A DNA stretch of 64,000 nt from positions 124,001-188,000 of the forward strand of contig NZ_PPTR01000007.1 in the NCBI RefSeq assembly GCF_003339845.1, read 5' to 3'. The position numbers and the translations under genes were made by a program. A model generated the notes under the pieces. It was not told the origin of the DNA and searched no databases. It saw only the letters and a program-made list of their open reading frames with translations. Of this stretch, positions 26,094 through 34,325 are shown one piece after another (position 1 is the stretch's first letter; each line of letters opens with the position of its first letter). Source of the DNA: Gordonibacter sp. 28C (GTDB taxonomy: Bacteria; Actinomycetota; Coriobacteriia; Coriobacteriales; Eggerthellaceae).

Positions 26094-26534
26094 CTAGCTG
26101 ATACGGAACCCGACGAGCTTGCCGTCCTCGGCGATGCCGACGGAGTAGACCAAGTCGTCGTTCTCGCAATGCGCCAGCTGAACCACGATGGCCGCCACGC
26201 CGTCCGCGCCCCTGTCGTAGTGCGCGAAGGAGACGTCGCCGTACGACTCGAATTCACCGATGTCTTGAGCCGCGCGGGCGGTCTTCTCGAAATCGGAAGC
26301 GGCCGGCACGGGCTCGCCGAACAACGCCGTCAAGCCATCGTAGTTTCCCGCGACGAACAGGTCGATCGCATCGCGCGCCCGCGCGGTGACGTCGGCCTCG
26401 TCCGCCCAAGCGGGCAGACCTTCGACGTCCTTCTGGGATTCATGGTCCACCGTATCCCCCGAGCCGCAACCCGCCAAGCCGAGCGCCAGCACCGCCGCGG
26501 CCAGCAAGGCGACGAGCAAAAGCCTTTTCCTCAT
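26094..26534 (-). CDS. Lipoprotein, DUF3887-like (paralog 2)
   Basis: A 146-residue predicted lipoprotein (MRKRLLLVALLAAAVLALGL, lipobox GLAGC) sharing the EGLPAWADEADVTARARDAI and EDGKLVGFRIS framework with its neighbour. The ATG was chosen because GGGAGAGG lies upstream; an upstream extension would remove the signal peptide from the N-terminus. The pair arose by tandem duplication and is co-transcribed. Confidence 0.75.
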   Translation of the reverse strand: MRKRLLLVALLAAAVLALGLAGCGSGDTVDHESQKDVEGLPAWADEADVTARARDAIDLFVAGNYDGLTALFGEPVPAASDFEKTARAAQDIGEFESYGDVSFAHYDRGADGVAAIVVQLAHCENDDLVYSVGIAEDGKLVGFRIS

Positions 26535-26663
26535 GAGAATGCCTCTCCCTCCGAGCCCCGCCGAACCTCCCGGCCACGCCCTCGCCATTGATGTTTTCCA
26601 CCCGACCTCTTTGCACAGGATATCAGAAACGCCTCCCGACGGCGCGGGAAGGTCGGCAGCGCA
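26535..26663. other. Leader of the lipoprotein pair
   Basis: About 130 bp between the lipoprotein start and the hairpin at 26664-26702. No gene or clear promoter is seen. Confidence 0.4.
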
Positions 26664-26702
26664 TAAAAAGGCCCCCTTCGGATGGGGGGTCCGAAGGGGG
26701 CC
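26664..26702 (-). terminator. Strong intrinsic terminator or attenuator upstream of the lipoprotein genes
   Basis: On the minus strand GGCCCCCTTCGGA, a 7-base loop and TCCGAAGGGGGCC are followed by TTTTTA. No minus-strand gene ends upstream of it: the next gene to the right is on the plus strand. It therefore either ends a small unannotated RNA or attenuates the lipoprotein transcript. Confidence 0.75.
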
Positions 26703-27144
26703 ATGCAGTGCGCACTGAGGAGAAGGGGAAGGTGCGCATGCTCACGTGCCCGTCGAAAAGTTTGAGAGAGAGGGGGGGGGTTCACACGAGAGACGAGACG
26801 ACGGGTCACACGAATAGGTTGTGAAGGTTCCGCTTGCCGAATCGAATCCGCGCCGCGCCGCAGGGGCGCAAGAGGCTTCGTCGTTCGGACAAGAGGTACC
26901 TTACGTCACGCCGCCGCGCACCGCAATGCGATTCGCGGTTCGGTAAAGCCCCGGTCATCGCGTTGTTGTCGACGCGTCAGAAACCCCGCCGCCGCGCGCA
27001 CGAGGGAGCACCGACGGCGCGGCCTCGCCCCGACGCCGGGCTTTGCGAGCGAGCCGAACGCGGGTCGCCCGGATACCGCCCGTCGCGCGACGGGCCTGCG
27101 CTATACTGGACGGAGCGAACGAGGCGAAGGAGGCCAGAGGCAAC
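26703..27144. other. Gene-free stretch upstream of the orphan terminator
   Basis: About 440 bp without a convincing gene. On the minus strand TGCGCAC (26739-26733) can pair with GTGCGCA (26716-26710) just before the terminator. A pyrimidine-rich tract is at about 26765-26780. It may encode a short leader RNA or small RNA. Confidence 0.4.
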
Positions 27145-27969
27145 ATGGAGTGGAATGCGGAGCTCTACGACGAACAGCACGGCTACGTGGGCGCGTACGG
27201 AGAGGCGCTGGTGCAGCTGGTGAGGGAAGAGGCCGAGCGGCGCGGCGAAGAGGCGGGCGCGCTGCGCATACTCGACGTGGGCTGCGGCACGGGCGCGAAC
27301 CTGGACGCGCTCGCCGAGGTGGGAGCCGTCACGGGCGTCGACGCCTCCCCCGCCATGGTGGAGCGGGCGCGGCGCGACCATCCCGGCGTCGAGGTCGTCG
27401 AGGCCGACGCGTGCGCCCTGCCGTTCCACGACGCGTTCGACGTGGCGTTCTCGAACGCCGTGTTCCATTGGATCCCCGACCAGGTGGCCCTGCTCAAAAG
27501 CGTGGCGGGCGCGTTGGCGACCGGCGGCCTGCTCGTGGCGGAGATGGGGGCCCACGGCAACATCGCCCGCATCGAGGAAGGCTACGCGCAGGCGCTGCGC
27601 AAGCACAGCGGAGACTACGCCGGGCGGTTCTGCTTTCCCCAAGAACCCGCGTACCGACGCCTGTTGGGCATCGCCGGGTTCGAGGTGGAGAGCATGGAGG
27701 CGTTCGACCGCCCCACGCCGCTCGCGGGAGGCAGGGACGGCCTGCGGTTGTTCGCCGAGCAGTTCTTCGCCAAGAGCCTGGGCCTGTACCGCGACGAGGA
27801 CCGGGCGGCCGTTCTGGACGACTTCGAGCGCGCCTGCGAGGACGAGCTCTGGGACGCCGGGGCGGGTTGCTGGACGGCCGACTACCGCCGCCTGCGCTTC
27901 ACGGCCCGCAAGGTGCGCGCCGTGCGCGGAGCCGGCGGCATGGGCCAGCTGAACGTTCTGGGATCGTAG
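27145..27969 (+). CDS. SAM-dependent methyltransferase (trans-aconitate methyltransferase-like)
   Basis: A 274-residue class I methyltransferase: motif I ILDVGCGTGANLDALAEVG, acidic residue VTGVDASPAMVERAR, motif ACALPFHDAFDVAFSNAVFHWIPD and GGLLVAEMG. The FHWIPD region and size resemble Tam or malonyl-ACP methyltransferase BioC; no bio genes are nearby, so the substrate is open. The ATG follows AAGGAGG. It is an isolated plus-strand gene converging on gpsA. Confidence 0.8.
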   Translation: MEWNAELYDEQHGYVGAYGEALVQLVREEAERRGEEAGALRILDVGCGTGANLDALAEVGAVTGVDASPAMVERARRDHPGVEVVEADACALPFHDAFDVAFSNAVFHWIPDQVALLKSVAGALATGGLLVAEMGAHGNIARIEEGYAQALRKHSGDYAGRFCFPQEPAYRRLLGIAGFEVESMEAFDRPTPLAGGRDGLRLFAEQFFAKSLGLYRDEDRAAVLDDFERACEDELWDAGAGCWTADYRRLRFTARKVRAVRGAGGMGQLNVLGS

Positions 27970-27976
27970 CGGGACG

Positions 27977-28978
27977 CTAAAGCCCGTAGAACTCGGTGGT
28001 GAGGGGCCGGCTCGTGAGCATCTTGGCCACGTCGCGCGGGTCGGCGCCCTCCCAGACGACGCTGCGCACCACGTCGGTGATGGGCAGCTCCACGCCGTAG
28101 GCGTCGGCCAACGTCTCGAGCGTCTTGCAGGCAAGCGCCCCCTCCACCACCATGTGCGTACGCTCGACGAACTCGTCGAGCGTGCCGCCCTCGGCGATCA
28201 TCTTGCCGAAGCTCCGGTTGCGGGAGTGCTCGGAGGTGCAGGTGGCCACCAGGTCCCCCGTGCCGGCCAGCCCCATGCACGTGAGGGCCTGTCCCCCGCA
28301 GCGCACCACGAGGCGGCTCATCTCGGCCAGGCCGCGCGTCATGAGCATGGCCGCCGTGTTGTCGCCGAACCCGATGCCGTAGGACACGCCCACCGCGATG
28401 GCGATGACGTTCTTGAAGGCCGCGCACAGCTCCACGCCGATCACGTCGTCGCTGGCGTAGGTGCGGAAGAACTCGGTCGCGAACAGCTCTTGGAAGAACG
28501 TCGCCGTTCCTTCGTCGCCGCTGGCCACCACGGTGCCCGACGGGATGCCCCGTATCACCTCGGCCGCGAAGTTCGGGCCGGAGAGCACGGCCAGGCGGCT
28601 CGCGTTGCCCATCTCGGCCTCGAACACCTCCACGGGCAGAAGGCCGCTGCCCTCCTCGACGCCCTTCGAGCAGACGATCACGGGGAAATCCACAGCCACC
28701 GCATCGCCCAGGGCGCGGGCGACGTCGCGCATGATGCTCGACGGGGTCACGATGACGGCGGCCTGCGCATCCCGCAGCGCGTCCTCGCTCGAAGCGGTGG
28801 CCGCGATGCGCTCGGACAGCGCCACGTCGCTCAAGTAGCGGGGGTTCTTGTGCTCGGCGTTGATGCGGTCGGCAACCTCCTGCTTGCGCGCCCACAGCCT
28901 CACGTCGTGCCCGTTGCCGGCGAGAACCTGCGCGAGCGCGGTGCCCCACGATCCCGCTCCGATGACGGCTATCTTCAA
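27977..28978 (-). CDS. gpsA: Glycerol-3-phosphate dehydrogenase [NAD(P)+]
   Basis: A 333-residue enzyme that reduces dihydroxyacetone phosphate to sn-glycerol-3-phosphate for phospholipid synthesis. N-terminal NAD(P) fold KIAVIGAGSWGTALAQVLAG, central LSGPNFAAEVIRGIPSG, catalytic Lys region ELCAAFKNVIAIAVG and GDLVATCTSEHSRNRSFG. It is the last gene of the DUF512-der-plsY-gpsA run, separated from plsY by a repeat element. Confidence 0.97.
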   Translation of the reverse strand: MKIAVIGAGSWGTALAQVLAGNGHDVRLWARKQEVADRINAEHKNPRYLSDVALSERIAATASSEDALRDAQAAVIVTPSSIMRDVARALGDAVAVDFPVIVCSKGVEEGSGLLPVEVFEAEMGNASRLAVLSGPNFAAEVIRGIPSGTVVASGDEGTATFFQELFATEFFRTYASDDVIGVELCAAFKNVIAIAVGVSYGIGFGDNTAAMLMTRGLAEMSRLVVRCGGQALTCMGLAGTGDLVATCTSEHSRNRSFGKMIAEGGTLDEFVERTHMVVEGALACKTLETLADAYGVELPITDVVRSVVWEGADPRDVAKMLTSRPLTTEFYGL

Positions 28979-29069
28979 AACGCCACGTCCTCTCGTTATC
29001 GACCCGTAGGACTCGGACGGAATCCTTGCTCCGCCTGCTCCGCAGGCCCCTGCATCACCGCCGATGGAA

Positions 29070-29177
29070 CCCGTAGGGGCTATCTCCTGATCGCCCGCTC
29101 GCGCGAAGCGCGAGAACGCGGTCCTCGGCTGCTTTTCCGGCTGCGCCGGAACAGGCGATCAGGAGATCGCCCCTACG
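29070..29177. repeat. Paired inverted repeat, family B (copy 2)
   Basis: Left arm 29070-29097 (CCCGTAGGGGCTATCTCCTG...) and right arm 29154-29177 (GGCGATCAGGAGATCGCCCC...) face each other and match the element at 21038-21154. It lies in the plsY-gpsA spacer. A strong hairpin here could uncouple gpsA from the upstream genes. Confidence 0.8.
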
Positions 29178-29213
29178 AAACCCCCTGCCCGCACCATGCC
29201 GGCGGGCGGGGCA

Positions 29214-29885
29214 TCAACCAGCGTGCTCTTTCTTCTTCTTGTCGCCGATCTTGCTCTCGGTGCCGGCGCGCAGGCGCGCGATGTTGCCGCGATGGGCCCA
29301 CACCACGGTGAGACCCGCCAGCGCGCACATGGCGAACGCGATCCAGTCGCCCCAGAAGTAGTACAGCGAGAAGAACGGGCACGCCAAGGCCGCGGCGATC
29401 GAACCCACCGACACGCGCTTCGTGGCCACCACGAGCACGATGAATATGAGCAGCTCCAGGCAGGCGCCCACCCAGCCGAACGTCACGAACAGGCAGCCCA
29501 CCGCCACCGCGATGCCCTTGCCGCCCTTGAACTTGAGCCACGGGCTGAAGATGTGCCCCCACACGCAGCCGAGGAACGCCACCGCCAGCATGGTGTCGTA
29601 GCTGACGAGCGCTTCGGGCACCAGGCCGCCGCCCGGCAGGAACTGCGTGCTGAACGCCCAGGCCAGAACGCCCGAAAGCAGGCCCTTGCCGAAGTCGAGC
29701 ACGAACACGGCGTAGCCGCCCACCTTGCCTATCGTGCGTATGGCGTTCGTGGTGCCGATGTTCCCGCTGCCGTGCTCGCGGATGTCGGTGTGGTAGAACA
29801 CCTTCGAGATGATGAGGCCCCACGGCACGGAGCCCAGGAGGAACGCCGCGACGAACAGCGCGGCCGCAACCAGCAGATCCTGCAT
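29214..29885 (-). CDS. plsY: Acyl-phosphate:glycerol-3-phosphate acyltransferase
   Basis: A 223-residue membrane enzyme that transfers acyl groups from acyl phosphate to glycerol-3-phosphate, the first step of phosphatidic acid synthesis. PlsY motifs are present: AFLLGSVPWGLIISKVF, the GSGNIGTTNAIRTIG region, and FKGGKGIAVAVGCL. Several membrane spans and a charged C-terminus (KIGDKKKKEHAG). It sits between der and gpsA; gpsA makes its acceptor. Confidence 0.95.
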   Translation of the reverse strand: MQDLLVAAALFVAAFLLGSVPWGLIISKVFYHTDIREHGSGNIGTTNAIRTIGKVGGYAVFVLDFGKGLLSGVLAWAFSTQFLPGGGLVPEALVSYDTMLAVAFLGCVWGHIFSPWLKFKGGKGIAVAVGCLFVTFGWVGACLELLIFIVLVVATKRVSVGSIAAALACPFFSLYYFWGDWIAFAMCALAGLTVVWAHRGNIARLRAGTESKIGDKKKKEHAG

Positions 29886-29894
29886 TCGTACCCT

Positions 29895-31208
29895 CTAGTC
29901 TTTCTTCTTGAACTTCAGCTTCACCGGCGTGCCCTCGAGGTCGAACCCCTCGCGCAGGCGGTTCTCCAAAAAGCGCTCGTAGTTGTCCGTCACGACGTCC
30001 GGGCGGTTCACGAAGAACGTGAAGTACGGAGGCTTCGTGCCCGTCTGGGTGACGTACTTCATGCGCAGCACGGCCTTGCCGTTGCTCACCGTGTGCCCCG
30101 ACTCGCGGATGCCCGAAAGCCACGTGTTCAGCTTGTTCGTGGGGATGGTCTGGACGTAGTTCTCGTACGCCTTGTCGATGGCCTCCCAGATGCGGTCGAC
30201 CTTCTTGCCGGTGAGGGCCGATATGGCGATGACGGGCGCGTATCCCACGAACGTCATGCGGTCGGCGATGCGCTCGCGGATGTCGGCCTTGGCCTCGGGG
30301 CCCTCCACGAGGTCCCACTTGTTCAGCACGATGACCATGGCGCAGCCGCGCTCGGCCGCGTAGCCGGCCACGCGCTGGTCCTGGTCGGTGAGCCCCAGCG
30401 TGGAGTCGATGACGAGCAGCGCCACGTCGGCGCGGTCGATGGCGCGCATGGCGCGCACGAAGCCGTAGTACTCCACGTCCTGGTCGATCTGGCTCTTGCG
30501 GCGCAGGCCCGCCGTGTCCACGATGGTGTAGCGGGTGCCGTCGTGCTCGACGGTGGTGTCGATGGCGTCGCGCGTGGTGCCCGCCACGTCGGACACGATG
30601 GAGCGGTCGTTGTTCGTCATCTTGTTCGTGAGGGAGGACTTGCCCGCGTTCGGGCGGCCGATGATGGCCACGTTGATGGAGGGTTCGTCATCCTCGGCGG
30701 GGAAATCGATCTTGCGCAGCTCGTTCACGATCTCGTCGAGCAAATCGCCCGTGCCGTGGCCGTGCAGCGACGACACGGGCCACGGATCGCCCAGGCCCAG
30801 CTGGTAGAACTCCCACAGCTCGTCGGAGCGGTTCGGGGTGTCCATCTTGTTCACCACCAAAAACACCGGCTTGTTCGTCTTGCGCAGGATGCGCGCGACG
30901 GCCTCGTCGTCGGCGTTGATGCCCGTCTTGCCGTCGACCAGGAAGATGACGACGTCGGCCTCGTTCGCGCCGGCGATGGCCTGCGCGCGGATGGATCCTT
31001 GGAAGGCGTCGTCGTCGCCCATCTCGATGCCGCCGGTGTCGACGAGCTTGAACTCGACGCCGTTCCAATCGGCTTCATGGTACGAGCGGTCGCGCGTGAC
31101 GCCGCGCATCTCGTGGACGATGGCCTCGTCGGCCTGGGCTATGCGGTTCACGAAGGTGGACTTGCCGACGTTCGGCCGTCCGACCACCGCGACGAGTGGC
31201 AGGGGCAT
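29895..31208 (-). CDS. der: GTPase Der (EngA)
   Basis: A 437-residue protein with two tandem GTPase domains and a C-terminal KH-like domain, needed for 50S ribosome assembly. Domain 1: AVVGRPNVGKSTFVNRI, DTGGIEMG, VNKMD. Domain 2: AIIGRPNAGKSSLTNKM, VDTAGLRR, LNKWDLVEG. KH-like end: PPYFTFFVNRPDVVTDNYER. It starts 9 bp after the DUF512 gene. Confidence 0.97.
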   Translation of the reverse strand: MPLPLVAVVGRPNVGKSTFVNRIAQADEAIVHEMRGVTRDRSYHEADWNGVEFKLVDTGGIEMGDDDAFQGSIRAQAIAGANEADVVIFLVDGKTGINADDEAVARILRKTNKPVFLVVNKMDTPNRSDELWEFYQLGLGDPWPVSSLHGHGTGDLLDEIVNELRKIDFPAEDDEPSINVAIIGRPNAGKSSLTNKMTNNDRSIVSDVAGTTRDAIDTTVEHDGTRYTIVDTAGLRRKSQIDQDVEYYGFVRAMRAIDRADVALLVIDSTLGLTDQDQRVAGYAAERGCAMVIVLNKWDLVEGPEAKADIRERIADRMTFVGYAPVIAISALTGKKVDRIWEAIDKAYENYVQTIPTNKLNTWLSGIRESGHTVSNGKAVLRMKYVTQTGTKPPYFTFFVNRPDVVTDNYERFLENRLREGFDLEGTPVKLKFKKKD

Positions 31209-31217
31209 GATGGCACC

Positions 31218-32672
31218 TCACTGGTTGGTTTGGTCAAAAGCCGGGCCGCTGCGCCCGACCAAGTCGATGATCTCCGGGAGATAATCAGACGCGTTACAGG
31301 ATACCACGGACATGCGCGCACCCGCCCGCTTTTCCATATCCTCCAAACTCATGTCATCGAGCGTCACCGCGTTGTCATTGAAAACGATGCGCGGGACGAG
31401 GAAGAGGTCGCCGCCGTCCGCGGCGACAGAAGGGGCGAGGGATTTCACGGCGTCGGCCATGTCGCATCCGCACAGAAGCCCCGTCACGTCCACGTTGCCG
31501 CCGAAGAAGTCGTTCTCCACGAACAGCGGCACCAGCAGCCCCGCCAGCGGGCCGGCTTCGACGAGCGGGCCCAGGAAGTGGCGCGTGGCGCAGCCGGCCA
31601 CGTAGTACGCCCGCCTGTCGGCGGCGCGCAGGACCTCGGCGCAGCGCTCGACGAGGCCCGCGCGCTCGGCCTCCCGCCAGTCGTCCACGAACGAGCGGAT
31701 GATGCCCACGCCGTCCTCGAACATGCCGAAGTCGCCGTAGTGCTCCGACGGCGGCAGGTTCTCCAGCAACTCGGGCCCGTAGGCGTTGTGGTAGAACTCG
31801 TCGGCCGGGAAGGCCCACATGCTTCCGCGCTCTGCCAACGCCCGCCGCTGGAACGGCACGACGAGGTCCATGACGGCGCTCGACGACACCGGGTCGTTGA
31901 AGCTGCGGTCGAACGCGCTCTGGTGCTTCGTGAACCCCAACGGCACGATGCACACGTCCAAAATGCCGGGGCGAGCGTAAGCCCAGGACAGCGTGTCTTC
32001 CAGCACGTCGCCGTCGTTCTGGTCGGGCACGAGCACGATCTGCGCGTGGAACTCGATGCCGGCCGCCAGCAGGCGCTCCAACACGTCGATGCCGTGCTGC
32101 GCGTGCTTGCCGATCATGCGGCGGCGCACCTCCGGGTCGGCCGCGTGCAGCGACAGGCGCAACGGCGAGATGCGCTGCTCGACGATGCGCCGCTCGTCCT
32201 CGGGCCCCAGGTTCGTGAACGTGACGAAGGTGCCGGCGAGGAAGCTCAGGCGGAAGTCGTCGTCGCGCAGCGTGAGCGAGGAGCGCATGTCGTCCGGCAG
32301 CTGGCGCATGAAGCAGAACGTGCAGGCGTTGCGGCACTGCCTCACGCCGTCGAACACCACGCCCTCGAACTCGAAGCCCCAGTCTTCGCCTGGCTCGCGC
32401 TCGAGCTCCACGACGCCCTCGTCACCGTCGAGGTCGACGTAGCCCAGCTCGATGACGTCGTCGGCCGAGAGCCAGCGCCAGTCGATGACGTCGTGCACCG
32501 GATGCCCGTCCACCGTGGTGACGTGGCAGCCGGGCTCGAACCCCGCGTCGTCGGCCGGACTCTCGGGCACGACGGCGCGCACGAGAGCCCGCGGCGCCTC
32601 GCCGCGCCCGCATCCGCCTCGCTGCTTCGCCGCCGCCTCGCGGTCTATGTCCTCCGGTGGGTAGATGCCCAC
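31218..32672 (-). CDS. PDZ-radical SAM DUF512 protein
   Basis: A 484-residue protein of the DUF512 family: an N-terminal PDZ-like domain (VVPESPADDAGFEPGCHV), then a radical-SAM core with CRNACTFCFMRQLP binding a 4Fe-4S cluster, and the DUF512 C-terminus (GLLCGCDMADAV, FNDNAVTLDDM). It is nearly always encoded just before der, as here. The reaction is not established. The start is GTG with GGGAGG upstream. Confidence 0.88.
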   Translation of the reverse strand: MGIYPPEDIDREAAAKQRGGCGRGEAPRALVRAVVPESPADDAGFEPGCHVTTVDGHPVHDVIDWRWLSADDVIELGYVDLDGDEGVVELEREPGEDWGFEFEGVVFDGVRQCRNACTFCFMRQLPDDMRSSLTLRDDDFRLSFLAGTFVTFTNLGPEDERRIVEQRISPLRLSLHAADPEVRRRMIGKHAQHGIDVLERLLAAGIEFHAQIVLVPDQNDGDVLEDTLSWAYARPGILDVCIVPLGFTKHQSAFDRSFNDPVSSSAVMDLVVPFQRRALAERGSMWAFPADEFYHNAYGPELLENLPPSEHYGDFGMFEDGVGIIRSFVDDWREAERAGLVERCAEVLRAADRRAYYVAGCATRHFLGPLVEAGPLAGLLVPLFVENDFFGGNVDVTGLLCGCDMADAVKSLAPSVAADGGDLFLVPRIVFNDNAVTLDDMSLEDMEKRAGARMSVVSCNASDYLPEIIDLVGRSGPAFDQTNQ

Positions 32673-32890
32673 GCATTCCTCCCATGCTTGCCGAGCACGG
32701 CGCCACGCGCCGTTCAGCTTCGATCAGACAAGCAGTGTATCATGAGCGCGCCTACCGGGGCGATCGACTCGAGGGGAACGCGGAAGGAACGCGGAAGGCC
32801 TTCATGCACGATTGCGGTTCCGCGTGTCGCAAGATCATCGCTGTTGCCGGCACGGCGTTTTCGAATGGAAGCCGCAAAGCCGCTCGAACC

Positions 32891-34069
32891 CTACCGCGCG
32901 TTCGGCTCCGGTTCGAACGTCACCACCAGCGAGCCGTCCTCGTAGCGGGCGCCGACCACGTCGCGGCCGCGCAGGCGCTCGGGCAGCGGGAGCCGCCGGG
33001 TCTGGTTCGCAAGCGACACCACGAGGTCGTCGCCGTCCTGGCGCAGGTCGAGGTCGCGCTTGTCGAAGAACGGCGCGGCGAGCGAGAGCTCGCAACCGTC
33101 CGTCGAAGCGCGCAGGCCCAGGCCGCCCGCAGGCGAGAGCACGGCCTCGGGATCGACGTCGCCGTACAGCTCCGCCGCGGCCTCGCGCAGGGCGGGCGCG
33201 CCGTGCAGCTCGCCCTGGCGCAGCATGAGGCGCAGGACGACCGTGTCCGCGAACGCGTCGCCTATCTCGGAAAGCGACGTGCGCTGCAGCTCGGTCCATC
33301 GGTCGAAGTACCCCGCGAGCGCCTCTTCCGGGTACAGGCGGTTCACGATCACCGCGTCCACGTGGTAGCCGTAGAGGCCGAGCCACGAGTAGGCCCGCTT
33401 CGCCTCCTTCACCACGATGCGCTCCGCCGTGGTGACGACGCGCAGGCTGACGCGGCCGGTGTCCGTGAGCAGGGCGCGCAGGCGCTCGAGGCGGCCGACC
33501 AGGCTCGAAAGCTCGTCGAACAGGGCGTCCTGCGGCATGGGTATCTTCATGACGCCCTCGATGACGGGACGGCCCACCTTGAGGGCCTTGCGCTTGAACG
33601 GCAGGGCGCGCTCGATGAAGGCGCCGAGGCGCTCGGGGTACTTGAGCAGCGAGAGCGTCTCGCCCGTGGGCGCGCAGTCCACGACCAGCACGTCGTAGGC
33701 TCCGCCTTCCTCGATGTCGAGCAGCGCCAGCAGCGCGAACAGCTCCTCAAGACCGGGGAACACCAGCAACTCGTCGGCCTCGATGCCGCTTTCGGCATGG
33801 CTCGTCATGAGCGTGCGCAGGTACTCTTGCAGGCCGCCCCAAGCCGCTCGCCCCGCCACGACCGGGTCGATTTCGAGCGCCCACAGGTTGTCGGCGACCT
33901 TCTGCGCCTCGCTGCCGACCTCACGGTCGAAAGCGTCGCCCAGGCTGTGCGCGGCGTCGGTGCTCGCAACGAGCACGCGCCTGCCCTGCTCCGCCAAACG
34001 GAGCGCCGTGGCGGCGGCGACGCACGTCTTGCCCACGCCGCCTTTGCCCGTATAAAGAACAACCCTCAT
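32891..34069 (-). CDS. ArsA-family ATPase 1
   Basis: A 392-residue single-domain ArsA/Get3-like ATPase: deviant Walker A MRVVLYTGKGGVGKTCVAAA, STDAAHSLGDAF, and VVDCAPTGETLSLLKYPE. The last ~85 residues look like the HSP20-like C-terminal domain of bacterial ArsA homologs (GRDVVGARYEDGSLVVTFEP). It lacks the CxC-type arsenite-binding cluster, and no arsB or arsR is nearby, so arsenic export is unlikely. It is the last of four genes (marR, ArsA 2, small protein, this). Confidence 0.85.
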   Translation of the reverse strand: MRVVLYTGKGGVGKTCVAAATALRLAEQGRRVLVASTDAAHSLGDAFDREVGSEAQKVADNLWALEIDPVVAGRAAWGGLQEYLRTLMTSHAESGIEADELLVFPGLEELFALLALLDIEEGGAYDVLVVDCAPTGETLSLLKYPERLGAFIERALPFKRKALKVGRPVIEGVMKIPMPQDALFDELSSLVGRLERLRALLTDTGRVSLRVVTTAERIVVKEAKRAYSWLGLYGYHVDAVIVNRLYPEEALAGYFDRWTELQRTSLSEIGDAFADTVVLRLMLRQGELHGAPALREAAAELYGDVDPEAVLSPAGGLGLRASTDGCELSLAAPFFDKRDLDLRQDGDDLVVSLANQTRRLPLPERLRGRDVVGARYEDGSLVVTFEPEPNAR

Positions 34070-34082
34070 GGCCTTCCTCTTT

Positions 34083-34325
34083 CTATTCGATGTCGATGGG
34101 GCGCATGCCGGCGCGCTTCGGCGGCCGCGACGCGGCGGGGGCCTTCCCGACCCCTGCCCCGCCCGTTGCCGTCGGCGGTTCCTCAAGCACGTCGAGCGCG
34201 GCCGCCGAGCAGGCGCGCACGGCCCCTGCGACGACCTGCCGGGCACCGACCGGCACGAGCAGCGCGAACGCTTGCGCCTCGAGGCGCTTCGCCTGCAACA
34301 TCGTCTGGATGAATTCAGCGTTCAT
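34083..34325 (-). CDS. Small 80-residue protein between two ArsA ATPases
   Basis: An 80-residue protein (MNAEFIQTMLQAKRLEAQAF ...) with AAGGAGG before its ATG. The ATG overlaps the ArsA 2 stop by 4 bp (ATGA), strong signs that it is a real gene. The first 45 residues form an amphipathic helix-rich region; the middle is Pro/Gly/Ala-rich. The end RAGMRPIDIE resembles the last residues of the MarR regulator of the same unit (KAGMRRIAVE). I recognise no family. Confidence 0.7.
   Translation of the reverse strand: MNAEFIQTMLQAKRLEAQAFALLVPVGARQVVAGAVRACSAAALDVLEEPPTATGGAGVGKAPAASRPPKRAGMRPIDIE

Noticed and set aside
29196-32945. Very long plus-strand open frame (about 1250 codons)
   Set aside because: It is the antisense of der, plsY and the DUF512 gene; His/Arg/Val-rich translation and GC-driven lack of stops are typical shadows in this genome.
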